Source of the DNA: Flammeovirgaceae bacterium UBA4465 | Lineage (GTDB): Bacteria; Bacteroidota; Bacteroidia; Cytophagales; Cyclobacteriaceae | Direction: 5' to 3' | Length of the DNA: 64,000 nt | Assembly (NCBI GenBank): GCA_905182375.1 | Contig: CAJJBF010000003.1 | Span: 62,001-126,000 of the forward strand | Shown: positions 26,206 to 35,952 of the stretch, one piece after another | Position numbering within the stretch: position 1 is the stretch's first letter | Layout of the letters: each line of letters begins with the position of its first letter | Made by a program: the position numbers and the translations under genes | The notes under the pieces: generated by a model | The model's input: only the letters and a program-made list of their open reading frames with translations | Told to the model about the DNA's origin: nothing | The model's database searches: none

Positions 26206-29200
26206 ATGAAAAACATCTTTTCTGCTTTTTTACTCTTCTTTTTTACTTGGCAGTTGTCAGCACAAAGTTTCTCAAATGATTCTGAAACTTTTAAACAACA
26301 AGTTCTGCAATTTCTCAAAATCACAAATACCCAAAAATCATTAAAAATTGTAGACTCCTTTGACGAGTCATGGCGCAAGCAATTTAATCAAGGGCAAAAA
26401 GAGAAACTCATTGCGATCGTAAAAAAAATAGAGGAAAAGCGCTTGAGTAGGACCAATTACATCTTATTGTTTGAATTCATTACCGGCCTACCTTTGGTAC
26501 AAAAGATTCCTACTACGCAAGTTGATGCAATTTTAGCTATCTCATTTTCTTCCTTAGAAACGCTTAGCAAACAAGAGTTTACTCATTTTCAAAAGGGACT
26601 TAATGAATTTATTGATAGTCAAAATCTTTATCAGAGTAAATTTTTCATCTCTAAAACCCTGAATCCAATATATTCCTTTGATTTCCTCGGAGAGGTCCCA
26701 ACGCTCAGTGAAGATCAGATTCTAGAAACCTCCCCACAAATCGACCCCACCGAAAATGATGATTGGTCAAGTGATGACGAGGGTTGGGATAATGATACAA
26801 ACGATGATTGGCCAAGTGACAACGAGAGTTGGGACAATGATGCAAATGATGATTGGCCGAGTGATAACGAGAGTTGGGACAATGATACAGAAAATAACTC
26901 GACACAAATCAATAGTGATACTACCCCAGTAAGAGCAGCAACCTACAGTTCTGAAATAGATTATGTTGCCTTACAAAGAGCCAAATACCTCCCTGCAGTC
27001 ATTTCCGGGCCCTACCTTCATTTAGATCAGGCATCACTGATACTTTCCTCCCCTTTTGATTCTTTAAAAATTAACAATGTAATAGGAAATCATGTCTTCA
27101 AAGATCGCCTATTTTCAGGGTCTTCAGCGACTATAGATTGGCCAAAAAAATATAAAAAAATGATCGGTGCTCAAGTTAAGTTGGGAGACTTTAATTTTAG
27201 AGTAGATAGAGGTGACTTTTGGACGCCTAATGCGACACTGATCTTTCCTGATCTTTTCACTGATTCCATATCGGGAATATTCAAGTACAAACCCAAAAAA
27301 AGTATTCAACAAAATACAAAAAATTTCCCTGAATTTACCTCATATGAAAACAATATAAAACTCCCCTTTTTTGAAGGGAAAGTTCAATATACAGGTGGTA
27401 TTCAAATTAAAGGAAATCAGTTGATTGGAACAGCAATCAATAAGGCCCGTGGTGAGTTAATTATTCTTGATGGAAATGGTAGAAAAGCCATCATAAAGTC
27501 AGAAACATTTGATTTTAAAGATTCTGTCATCTTAGCCCATAACGGGGAAATTTCAATTATTGTAAATTCAGATTCACTTTTTCATCCAGGTATCGCCATG
27601 CGTTATGATGGCAGAGCAAACCACCTGACCGTTTGGCGAGAAAAAAAATATGGCGTCACGCCTTTTTATGATTCATATCATGAAATACTGATAAGTACTG
27701 ACCAATTAATATGGCCAATGAATTATGACTCTATTAATTTTAAAATGGCCAATGGTGCCGGGCTTTTACCTACAACTTTTGAATCTTCTGACTTTTTTAA
27801 CTTAAATCGGTATCAAGGTCTTAATGGGCCGTATCGCTTTCATCCTATCGGCCTTTCAGTCTTTTATGCCCGAAAATATGGACTGACAGAGTTCAATGAA
27901 CTCGATCTGAGTAGTGAATATGATCTCGATATTCGTCTCGTTAAAGGTGCTATGAAAATATTGAGTATTTACGGGTTTGCTAATTATAATTTCAGAACGG
28001 GTCATGTGAAATTATTACCGCGGGCTTTCTTATATTATCAAGCTGCTGCAAAAAAAAGAGACTTTGATAACGTTTTTATTTCATCTAAAATGGCCACAGG
28101 ATTCAATGCTTCACTCAATCTAGACTCCATGTATTTAAATATAAATGGCATTAAAAAGTTTTGGGTAACTGCGGATTACAAAGGGTCTATTGCACCCGAA
28201 AATGGAAAAATTTCAATGAGAGAAAATCGTGAAATCATTTTCAATGGTGGGGTTACTTTAGGCCAATTTGATTATCAGGGGCAAAACTTTCAATTTGATT
28301 ATGACAATTTTCTCATAAACTTGATCCAAATTGATTCTGTTGATTTAAGATTGTCTAACTCCGATGGCTCTTACGGCGAACTTACAAATCACATTGAGCA
28401 AACGAGCGGAATCGTATATTTAAATATGCCGAATAATCGATCTGGACGAGATGAAAGCGGTAAATATCCTTACTTTGTCTCCAATACCAATGGGTTAGTC
28501 TTTTTCAACCAGCCTGAAATACTCAACGGCGCTTATGATTCATCAATTGTCTTCATAGTAAGACCTAAGAAGTTTGATGATATTGACAGTGATAGTACTG
28601 AAAATTTAATTTTTCCAGGTTCTTTTAACTCCGGAGGAATTTTTCCAGTTTTCGAAGATTCATTGATCATTATGGAAGATCAATCCCTGGGATTTAATCA
28701 TGAAATTCCAAAAGAAGGTTATAATCTATACGGAACACCCGCCAAAACTTATGAAACCATCAGGTTAAGTAACAATGGGATTCGAGGAACTGGAAAAATT
28801 GATTTTATACATAGCCATCTTTTTTCTGATGATTTTATTTATTATTCCGATTCTGTAACTACTGATGGATACAAAGGCTATATTGATCCCGGCCAGGTAA
28901 AGTCTTTGAACTTCCCTCAAGCTGATCTTGGAAATTTTAGGATGAGTTGGTACCCCAGAAAAGATAGTATGTATCTAATTACCATTGGTGAACCCTTTAA
29001 TTTTTATACGAAATCCGCCCAATTAGAAGGTACCGTTAACCTCACCCAAGCAGGTGTATATGGTGCTGGTCGCTTTTTTACACGTGGTTCAATTACGGAA
29101 TCTAAACAAATGACATTTGAAGAAAAAAAATTTGAGGCAAGGAATAGCAAATTTCAAATCCTTTCAGACCAAAGTGATCAGCCTGCAATGGTTGGGGATG

Positions 29201-31074
29201 ATACTTATGTAAAATTTAACCTTGAAAAAAATATAGCCGCTATAAATATTGAACATACGCGTGATGCTGTTTTTAATTTTCCCTATGCTGCAATGAAGAC
29301 ATCTATTGTCAATGCGACCTGGTTTTTGGAAGATTCAGTAGTAACGATGAGAAAACCAGATTATGTTGATTTAAAAGATTCTTATTTTTATTCAACACGT
29401 TCAGATCTAGATTCATTAGTCTTCAATGGGACCAATGCCATTTACGATATCAAAACATCTGAATTAACTGTTCAAGGTATTCCGTACATACTTGTGGCCG
29501 ATGCAAAAATTATCCCTGAAAATAATGAAACAATCATAAAATTTAATTCAAAACTAGAAACTTTTCAAAATGCAAAAATCATCTATGAGTCGACCGAATT
29601 ATACCACTTTCTCACAGATGCTACTATTGATATCGTCTCGAGAAATGATTTCAATGCTAAAGCCAATTATGTCGCCTCTACAAAGGGGGATACAAGTAAA
29701 ATTCCAATGTATGATTTAAGTATTAGAAAACGCTACTTTACCACGGATACTACCACTGAAAATAATACAGAAATACGTAGATTTAGTCGTAAAAAAAATG
29801 ATGAAAATCAGGAACTTAAATACTACACTCAAGCTACGGGAATAACTAAGAGCGGAGACATTGAAATTGCCCCAGGATTCGCCTATAAAGGTAAAGTAAC
29901 TCTCAAAACATATAAACAAGCTTTAGAATTAGATGGATTTATTCAGCCTAACTTTACTAATAACCCTGCGTATGACCTTTGGGTTACTTATAAACAAAAT
30001 GAAGAGATCGCTGAAGTAGTTTTTGACCTTAATAAAGAAGCTTTTGAAGATGGTGAACCGTTAATAGCAGGCCTACATCAGGATATAAGAGGTCGTTTAT
30101 ACCCAACCTTTATTGAAAATAAAAAAAATAAAAAAAACCACGATTATTTTCTAGCAAAAGGAATGGTAAAATATGATCTGAATTCAAGAAATTACCTCAT
30201 TGAAGAGCCTTTGAAGTCAATAGGTGATGCGTATGAGGGACAAACATTTATCTACAATGATTCCACTCAATCTTACAGTTTTGAAGGTAAGATGAACTTC
30301 TTTGATATTAAGGAAAATAAACTTAACCTATCTGCTTCGGTAATAGGAACCTTAGATGCAGCGTCGAGTATTTGCACCCTTGATGCTGCTTTGATAATAG
30401 ATATCAATCTAAAAAATACTCTAGCCAACTTAATATCTGTAGACCTCCTTGACATTTTAGCTCGCTTGGGCGGAGACCTTGCCAATGAACTCAATACAAA
30501 AAATTTACTGAAAATAAGTAATCTCATAGGTGATGAAAATACCAAAATATATCAATCAAAGAGTCAAAAAGACTATACCCCTTTAGTAGAGATCTCTGAG
30601 CTACTTAATAAATTTTTGGTGATCTCGGGAGTGAAAATGAATTGGAGCCCTGATGAAAATTCATGGTACAACACTTCTAAAATAGCGATTTCTAATATCT
30701 ACCGTGAAGATATTAATACACAAGTGGATGGTTTTTTAGAAATTAAAAAAGACGATATCGGTAATGATATTTTGAATTTATTTATTCAAGCTGCCCCAGG
30801 TAGCTGGTATTATTTTAATTATCAGGATAATAGTCTTTTAGTTTATTCTTCAAATTCTGAATTTAATGATGAAATTAAAAGTAATGAAAGCAGCGGTAAG
30901 CTTAAGCCTGGACAGCTCATTTTAGTTGCAGGTGAAGAAGCTGAAACCTTAGATTTTATCAATACTTTTCGAAAAGTTTACCTAGACATAGAAGCCCCTT
31001 TCAAGCTTATCTACCCCGAAGGATTTGATGAATTTTTAGATGCCTCGGAAGATGATGATGACGACGGTTTTTGA
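26206..31074 (+). CDS. Giant secreted protein with acidic tandem repeat
   Basis: A 1622-residue protein that I cannot assign. The signal peptide is clear (MKNIFSAFLLFFFTWQLSAQ). About residues 25-180 are mostly helical. Residues 184-228 are three 15-residue acidic repeats (NDDWPSDNESWDND type). From about 240 to 1300 the sequence is long, beta-rich and Asn/Asp/Tyr-rich with no Cys motif or catalytic signature. About 1340-1560 is more helical (TLANLISVDLLDILARLGG), and it ends in an acidic tail EDDDDDGF. No membrane segment follows the signal and there is no recognisable type IX sorting domain. The start is 31 bases after prmA. Surface or periplasmic scaffold is a guess from size and export. 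Confidence 0.65.
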   Translation: MKNIFSAFLLFFFTWQLSAQSFSNDSETFKQQVLQFLKITNTQKSLKIVDSFDESWRKQFNQGQKEKLIAIVKKIEEKRLSRTNYILLFEFITGLPLVQKIPTTQVDAILAISFSSLETLSKQEFTHFQKGLNEFIDSQNLYQSKFFISKTLNPIYSFDFLGEVPTLSEDQILETSPQIDPTENDDWSSDDEGWDNDTNDDWPSDNESWDNDANDDWPSDNESWDNDTENNSTQINSDTTPVRAATYSSEIDYVALQRAKYLPAVISGPYLHLDQASLILSSPFDSLKINNVIGNHVFKDRLFSGSSATIDWPKKYKKMIGAQVKLGDFNFRVDRGDFWTPNATLIFPDLFTDSISGIFKYKPKKSIQQNTKNFPEFTSYENNIKLPFFEGKVQYTGGIQIKGNQLIGTAINKARGELIILDGNGRKAIIKSETFDFKDSVILAHNGEISIIVNSDSLFHPGIAMRYDGRANHLTVWREKKYGVTPFYDSYHEILISTDQLIWPMNYDSINFKMANGAGLLPTTFESSDFFNLNRYQGLNGPYRFHPIGLSVFYARKYGLTEFNELDLSSEYDLDIRLVKGAMKILSIYGFANYNFRTGHVKLLPRAFLYYQAAAKKRDFDNVFISSKMATGFNASLNLDSMYLNINGIKKFWVTADYKGSIAPENGKISMRENREIIFNGGVTLGQFDYQGQNFQFDYDNFLINLIQIDSVDLRLSNSDGSYGELTNHIEQTSGIVYLNMPNNRSGRDESGKYPYFVSNTNGLVFFNQPEILNGAYDSSIVFIVRPKKFDDIDSDSTENLIFPGSFNSGGIFPVFEDSLIIMEDQSLGFNHEIPKEGYNLYGTPAKTYETIRLSNNGIRGTGKIDFIHSHLFSDDFIYYSDSVTTDGYKGYIDPGQVKSLNFPQADLGNFRMSWYPRKDSMYLITIGEPFNFYTKSAQLEGTVNLTQAGVYGAGRFFTRGSITESKQMTFEEKKFEARNSKFQILSDQSDQPAMVGDDTYVKFNLEKNIAAINIEHTRDAVFNFPYAAMKTSIVNATWFLEDSVVTMRKPDYVDLKDSYFYSTRSDLDSLVFNGTNAIYDIKTSELTVQGIPYILVADAKIIPENNETIIKFNSKLETFQNAKIIYESTELYHFLTDATIDIVSRNDFNAKANYVASTKGDTSKIPMYDLSIRKRYFTTDTTTENNTEIRRFSRKKNDENQELKYYTQATGITKSGDIEIAPGFAYKGKVTLKTYKQALELDGFIQPNFTNNPAYDLWVTYKQNEEIAEVVFDLNKEAFEDGEPLIAGLHQDIRGRLYPTFIENKKNKKNHDYFLAKGMVKYDLNSRNYLIEEPLKSIGDAYEGQTFIYNDSTQSYSFEGKMNFFDIKENKLNLSASVIGTLDAASSICTLDAALIIDINLKNTLANLISVDLLDILARLGGDLANELNTKNLLKISNLIGDENTKIYQSKSQKDYTPLVEISELLNKFLVISGVKMNWSPDENSWYNTSKIAISNIYREDINTQVDGFLEIKKDDIGNDILNLFIQAAPGSWYYFNYQDNSLLVYSSNSEFNDEIKSNESSGKLKPGQLILVAGEEAETLDFINTFRKVYLDIEAPFKLIYPEGFDEFLDASEDDDDDGF
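26755..26889 (+). repeat. Three 45-base tandem repeats within the giant gene
   Basis: Units at 26755-26799, 26800-26844 and 26845-26889 each encode 15 residues of the pattern NDDW-S-D-E-WDND. The second and third units differ at only a few bases; the first is more diverged (SSDDEG versus PSDNES). The repeats are in frame, so copy number changes would keep the protein intact. Confidence 0.92.
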
Positions 31075-31105
31075 ATTTTACCCCTCAATTGATAATTCTT
31101 GTGCG

Positions 31106-31113
31106 TAAATTTG
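31106..31113 (+). promoter_or_regulatory. -7 element for the M20 peptidase gene
   Basis: TAAATTTG exactly matches TAnnTTTG, about 30 bases before the ATG at 31144. The nearest upstream TTG is at 31089, with a spacer of only 14 bases, so the -33 box is doubtful. Confidence 0.35.
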
Positions 31114-31143
31114 TTTCATCTTTTTTTCTTAATAAAATTTCCT

Positions 31144-32517
31144 ATGACAACTTTAGAATACTTAAATGATCATAAAGATAAGTTTCTTAATGAATTACTC
31201 GATTTATTAAGGATTCCATCTGTTAGTGCCGATAAAAAATTTGATGGTGATGTCAGAAATGCAGCTACGTTTGTCAAAGACCAATTAATAGCAGCGGGTG
31301 TCGACTATGCCGAACTATGCGAAACCAAAGGTCATCCGATTGTATATGCTGAAAAGATCATTAATTCCACCTTTCCCACGGTGTTAGTCTACGGGCATTA
31401 TGACGTACAACCTGCTGATCCCTATGAGCTTTGGGATCATCCCCCCTTTGAACCCATCGTAAAAAATGATCGAATTTATGCCAGAGGTGCCTGTGATGAC
31501 AAGGGTCAAATGTACATGCATGTTAAAGCTTTTGAAGCCATGATGGAAACAAATGCCCTAACATGCAATGTTAAATTCATGATTGAAGGAGAAGAAGAAG
31601 TAGGTTCCGATAATTTAGAAGCTTTCATCAAAGAAGAAAAACAGAAATTATCGGCAGATGTCATTTTAATTTCAGATACCTCCATCATAAATAATGATAC
31701 CCCATCCATTACCGTCGGATTGAGAGGTTTAAGCTATCTCGAGGTGGAGGTGACCGGTCCTAATAAAGATCTTCATTCGGGTGTTTATGGTGGCGCAGTT
31801 GCCAATCCCATCAATATCCTCACCAAGCTTATTGCGGATATGCAAGATGAAGAAGGACGCATCACGCTTCCTGGCTTTTATGATGATGTATTAGAATATT
31901 CTGAAGCCCAAAGAGCTGAAATGGCCAAAGCTCCTTTCGATCTTGGCCATTATAAAAAAGAACTCAACATTGAAGAGGTCAAAGGAGAAAAAGGATTTTC
32001 AACCATTGAGCGCGTAGGTATACGCCCTTGCTTAGATGTGAATGGTATTTGGGGTGGGTATACAGGACCGGGATCTAAAACGGTACTTCCCTCGAAAGCA
32101 TTTGCCAAAATTTCTACCCGATTGGTCTCCAATCAAAACAGTGGTAAGATCACACAAATGATCATCAAATATTTTGAAGAAAATGTACCCAAATCTGTAA
32201 AAGTGAAGGTAACGCCCCATCACGGAGGAACACCCGCGGTAGTTTCTACCCATTCAAACGGGTATCAAGCAGCAAGTAAGGCATTTGAACAATCCTGGGG
32301 GAAAACACCGATCCCGACGATGGAAGGCGGGAGCATCCCGATCGTTGCTTTGTTCATGCAAGAACTGAAAATAGAACCTATCTTAATGGGATTTGGTCTC
32401 GATTCGGATGACATTCATTCACCCAATGAAAGTTATGGCTTATTTAATTATTATAAAGGAATTGAAACTATTGCTTATTTTTACGATCATTTTTCCCAAA
32501 TATCAAAAAAGAGCTAA
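31144..32517 (+). CDS. M20-family dipeptidase
   Basis: Zinc exopeptidase of the M20 (carnosinase/PepV-like) group, 457 residues, probably cytoplasmic because no signal peptide is present when the ATG at 31144 is used. Metal and catalytic motifs in order: VYGHYDVQPADP (His ligand, catalytic Asp), ARGACDDKGQ (bridging Asp), EGEEEVGS (catalytic Glu and ligand), ISDTSI (Asp ligand) and DDIHSPNE (last His). A dimerisation lobe (about 190-350) is present. The longer in-frame ATG at 31099 would add a hydrophobic stretch (FHLFFLIKF) that is not typical, and the -7 box at 31106 would lie within it. Confidence 0.92.
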   Translation: MTTLEYLNDHKDKFLNELLDLLRIPSVSADKKFDGDVRNAATFVKDQLIAAGVDYAELCETKGHPIVYAEKIINSTFPTVLVYGHYDVQPADPYELWDHPPFEPIVKNDRIYARGACDDKGQMYMHVKAFEAMMETNALTCNVKFMIEGEEEVGSDNLEAFIKEEKQKLSADVILISDTSIINNDTPSITVGLRGLSYLEVEVTGPNKDLHSGVYGGAVANPINILTKLIADMQDEEGRITLPGFYDDVLEYSEAQRAEMAKAPFDLGHYKKELNIEEVKGEKGFSTIERVGIRPCLDVNGIWGGYTGPGSKTVLPSKAFAKISTRLVSNQNSGKITQMIIKYFEENVPKSVKVKVTPHHGGTPAVVSTHSNGYQAASKAFEQSWGKTPIPTMEGGSIPIVALFMQELKIEPILMGFGLDSDDIHSPNESYGLFNYYKGIETIAYFYDHFSQISKKS

Positions 32518-32542
32518 GGGGTCAATCTATCATTGATAAATT

Positions 32543-34507
32543 ATGCGCATTCAATTAATTCTATTGTTACTTGTAGCTAGTTTTTGGGGTTCAAGTCAAA
32601 TAATCAAGCCTATCGAATGGCGTCAAAGTATCTCTGTTTCAGATGATCAAGCAACGGCTCAAATTATTTTTAATGCGGTCATTGATGCCGATTGGTATTT
32701 ATATTCCACTGATTTTGATCCTGAATTAGGTCCTAACGTTACCGAATTCATTTTCACGCCGCATGCGAGTTACAAACTGTTAGGATCCATTCAACCTCAA
32801 GCAGCCTTAAGTGCCTATGATTCTATATTTATGGGTACTTACACCTATTTTAAAAAAACAGGTACGTTTGTTCAAAATATTCAATTACAAGATCTCAACT
32901 ATCGTATTGAGGGCTTATATAGTTATCAAGTTTGTTCAGATGTTACGGGACTCTGTATACCCCTTGAGGATGATTTCTCTTTTGTTGCAAACTCCATGAG
33001 CTCGGCAGCCTTCTCCATAGAAAAAGCTGGACCAAATGAAAGCGTTTTTGACATGCGAGCAGCCAATGACCCCTATACCCTCCTTTCCTTTATGCTGATC
33101 GCCTTTCTCGCTGGACTTACGGCCCTCCTAACCCCTTGTGTCTTTCCCATGATTCCCATGACCGTTACTTATTTTACAGGAAAAAATAAAAGTAAGGCAA
33201 CGAGAATTAAAAATAGCCTTTTTTATGGTCTATCCATCATCGGAATTCATGTGCTCTTCGGTGCTATTATAGCCCCATTCATGGGCCCAGAAATCGCAAA
33301 TGACTTGGCCACAGGATGGTTTCCAAATGTTTTATTTTTTATTGTATTCGTCTTTTTTGCCCTTTCTTTTTTCGGTCTTTTTGAGATTACTCTTCCCCAC
33401 AAATGGGTGAATAAAGTAGATCGAATGGGAGATCAAGGTGGCCTAATCGGTGTGTTTTTTATGGCCTTAACTTTAGTTTTAGTTTCCTTCAGTTGTACCG
33501 GCCCCATTGTAGGTACGATATTAGTGGAATCGGCTGGAGGACTGGTACTCAAGCCGATTTTAGGAATGCTGGCTTTTTCTACAGCCTTTGCCATCCCATT
33601 CATGCTTTTTGCTTTATTTCCTGGCTGGCTCGGATCCCTACCCAAATCAGGAAGTTGGCTCAACTCAGTAAAAGTGGTCCTTGGTTTTCTGGAATTAGCT
33701 TTTGCCTTTAAGTTTCTAAGTATCGCTGACCAAGCCTATCACTGGGGCATTTTAGACCGTGAAATTTATTTAGCTCTATGGATTGCTATTTTCACCTTAC
33801 TGAGTTTTTATTTGCTCGGTACCTTTCGCATGCCTGGAGATTCTAAGGCAAAAAACACTTCAGTGTTAGGATTAATTTTGGCCATCATCAGTTTTTCATT
33901 TGTGTTTTATCTCATTCCAGGACTTTTTGGGGCCCCTCTCAAAGGAATGTCTGGCTATTTACCTCCCATCTCAGGACAAGATTTTAATGTAAGTTCATCA
34001 AGTCAAACAATACTTAATAACGATTTATCTGGTTTGTGTGAAGCGCCAAAATATAGTGATTTTCTTGAGCTCCCTCATGGACTATCAGGTTATTTTGATT
34101 TAGAGCAAGCCAAAGAATGTGCCCTTGCGACCGGGAAACCCATATTTATAGACTTTACGGGTCATGGATGTGTCAACTGCCGAGAAATGGAGGCGCGTGT
34201 ATGGTCGGATTCAAGAATTCTCAAAAGATTATCTAAAAACTTCATCGTGGTTGCTTTGTATGTAGATGACAAAACGGCTTTGCCACAGAATCAATGGTAT
34301 GAATCTTCTTACGACGGTAAGACAAAAAAAACGATAGGTAAGCAAAATGCAGATTTACAAATTACCCAATTTAAAAACAATGCACAACCCCTTTATATCA
34401 TCATGACCGCTGAGGGTCAATTGCTTGTCGATCCTATCTCCTATAATTTAGACATTCCATCCTTCCTCTCATTTTTGGACCTTGGGCATACCAATTTCAG
34501 CAAATAA
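32543..34507 (+). CDS. dsbD: DsbD-like thiol:disulfide interchange protein
   Basis: Membrane protein that carries reducing power from cytoplasmic thioredoxin to the periplasm; 654 residues in the three-part DsbD layout. After a signal peptide comes a periplasmic domain with a Cys pair in QVCSDVTGLCIP (about 130-141). The CcdA/DsbD membrane core (about 175-470) has TPCVFPMIPMTVTYF and FSCTGPIVG supplying the two core Cys. The C-terminal thioredoxin-like domain has IDFTGHGCVNCREME with a CVNC active site. It is followed after ten bases by an M23 lipoprotein gene. Confidence 0.92.
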   Translation: MRIQLILLLLVASFWGSSQIIKPIEWRQSISVSDDQATAQIIFNAVIDADWYLYSTDFDPELGPNVTEFIFTPHASYKLLGSIQPQAALSAYDSIFMGTYTYFKKTGTFVQNIQLQDLNYRIEGLYSYQVCSDVTGLCIPLEDDFSFVANSMSSAAFSIEKAGPNESVFDMRAANDPYTLLSFMLIAFLAGLTALLTPCVFPMIPMTVTYFTGKNKSKATRIKNSLFYGLSIIGIHVLFGAIIAPFMGPEIANDLATGWFPNVLFFIVFVFFALSFFGLFEITLPHKWVNKVDRMGDQGGLIGVFFMALTLVLVSFSCTGPIVGTILVESAGGLVLKPILGMLAFSTAFAIPFMLFALFPGWLGSLPKSGSWLNSVKVVLGFLELAFAFKFLSIADQAYHWGILDREIYLALWIAIFTLLSFYLLGTFRMPGDSKAKNTSVLGLILAIISFSFVFYLIPGLFGAPLKGMSGYLPPISGQDFNVSSSSQTILNNDLSGLCEAPKYSDFLELPHGLSGYFDLEQAKECALATGKPIFIDFTGHGCVNCREMEARVWSDSRILKRLSKNFIVVALYVDDKTALPQNQWYESSYDGKTKKTIGKQNADLQITQFKNNAQPLYIIMTAEGQLLVDPISYNLDIPSFLSFLDLGHTNFSK

Positions 34508-34517
34508 AGTTACGCAC

Positions 34518-35756
34518 ATGAGAGTCCCGTATTTAATCTCTTTATCCCTTTTAGTACTTTTTCATGCTTGTGATTCCGTGGTCAAGCAGGCACCCAAAAA
34601 AGAGGCCATTGAATCCCTCGCGCATGAAGCTCCAAAGCCAAAATTATTATTTGGCCTTCCTGTAGATTCGTCTGTAGTCATAGTAGGGAAAATAAAACGA
34701 AACCAAACGCTTTCCGCTATTCTTCAAAATTTTGGTGTATCCGATGCCAAAATTTATGCAATTGCCCAGACTTCAAAAAATATTTATGACTTACGCAAAC
34801 TTAACATAGGTAAAAAATATTCGATTATTCATAAAATGGATTCAAATAAGACCGTTGACTATTTTATTTTTGAACCTGATTTGAAATCTTTTGTTGTTTT
34901 TTCCTTAGGCGATTCTCTCTATACACGCGCCTACCGTAAAAAGATAGATCTCATTGAAAGAAGTATTGCTGCCACGATTCATTCATCCCTATATGAAACA
35001 GCAATAGATATCGGAGCCCCTCCTTTATTGGTAAGTAAGCTCGTCGATGTACTTGCTTGGCAAGTTGACTTTTTTAGAATACAAGAAGGAGATAAGTTCA
35101 AGGTCATTTATGAGGAAGAAAGTATTGAAGGAAAATCTATTGGCATTAAGCAAATCACGGGTGTCTATTTTGAACATTTTGACAAGATATTTTATGGTAT
35201 TCGATACAGTATAGATCAAAAAGAAGATTATTTTGACCAGGACGGTAACAGCTTAAGAAAGACTTTTTTAAGAGCCCCACTGAATTACAGGAGAATAAGT
35301 TCTCGATTTTCAGGTCGCCGCTATCATCCTGTTCAAAAAAGATATAAGGCCCATTTAGGAACGGATTATGCAGCCGCTACGGGCACACCCATTCACTCCG
35401 TCGGTGAAGGCATCGTTGTGGAAGCCAAGTATAAGCGTAATAATGGGAATTATGTCAAAATAAAGCATAATAGCACCTATTCAACCCAATACTTACACAT
35501 GCAGAAAATTAAGCGAGGTATCCGGCCAGGCGTTCAAGTTGAACAAGGTCAAACCATTGGATTTGTGGGAAGCACTGGACTGGCCACCGGACCACACCTT
35601 TGCTTTCGTTTCTGGAAGAATAACAAACAAGTAGATGCATTAAAAGTAGACTTACCTCCTTCAGATCCCATCAATCCCAAAGCGCTCAATGATTTTCTGC
35701 ATGAAAAAAATAGGGTCATGAAAAAATTAGAACAATTATCTTTTAAAGCTCCGTAA
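34518..35756 (+). CDS. M23-family peptidase lipoprotein
   Basis: Probable peptidoglycan DD-endopeptidase, 412 residues. A lipoprotein signal (LSLLVLFHAC, Cys at residue 16) implies membrane attachment. About residues 45-240 form an N-terminal region with an OapA/LysM-like fold (DSNKTVDYFIFEP). The C-terminal lysostaphin domain has the metal motif HLGTDYA, YLHMQKI and TGPHLCFRF. The last motif reads HLC instead of the usual HLH. I believe this is common in Bacteroidota relatives, where Cys would replace the second His ligand. ATG 34518 was chosen because the longer frame starts at TTG and would spoil the signal. Confidence 0.88.
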   Translation: MRVPYLISLSLLVLFHACDSVVKQAPKKEAIESLAHEAPKPKLLFGLPVDSSVVIVGKIKRNQTLSAILQNFGVSDAKIYAIAQTSKNIYDLRKLNIGKKYSIIHKMDSNKTVDYFIFEPDLKSFVVFSLGDSLYTRAYRKKIDLIERSIAATIHSSLYETAIDIGAPPLLVSKLVDVLAWQVDFFRIQEGDKFKVIYEEESIEGKSIGIKQITGVYFEHFDKIFYGIRYSIDQKEDYFDQDGNSLRKTFLRAPLNYRRISSRFSGRRYHPVQKRYKAHLGTDYAAATGTPIHSVGEGIVVEAKYKRNNGNYVKIKHNSTYSTQYLHMQKIKRGIRPGVQVEQGQTIGFVGSTGLATGPHLCFRFWKNNKQVDALKVDLPPSDPINPKALNDFLHEKNRVMKKLEQLSFKAP

Positions 35757-35827
35757 ACATGATTAAAATGCCCCAATACACAACCAAATTATAGAGTTTG
35801 GGTCCCCTTCACGTTTTTTAGGCCCTA

Positions 35828-35906
35828 GCCTTGTTCAATGGGCGCCGACATATTTAATATCGGAGAGAAGAGGGCTTAAATAAAACAAGGCCAAATTGCC
35901 CTCTTC
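35828..35906 (+). other. Two interleaved inverted repeats before the small lipoprotein
   Basis: GCCTTGTT (35828-35835) is complementary to AACAAGGC (35884-35891). GAAGAGGGC (35867-35875) is complementary to GCCCTCTTC (35898-35906), nine perfect pairs. The second stem's loop contains the right arm of the first, so they form either a pseudoknot or two alternative folds. This lies 47 bases before the ATG at 35953. No known riboswitch pattern is recognised, and the second stem could also act in termination after the M23 gene. Confidence 0.4.
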
Positions 35907-35952
35907 CAATCCATTTTTAATATCTTCGATATAGTAAAAAAATTATTTCTCT

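Noticed and set aside
26705..26912. Two antisense ORFs over the acidic repeat, repetitive in His or Ser
   Set aside because: Their repeats are the mirror of the in-frame 45-base units of the large gene on the plus strand.
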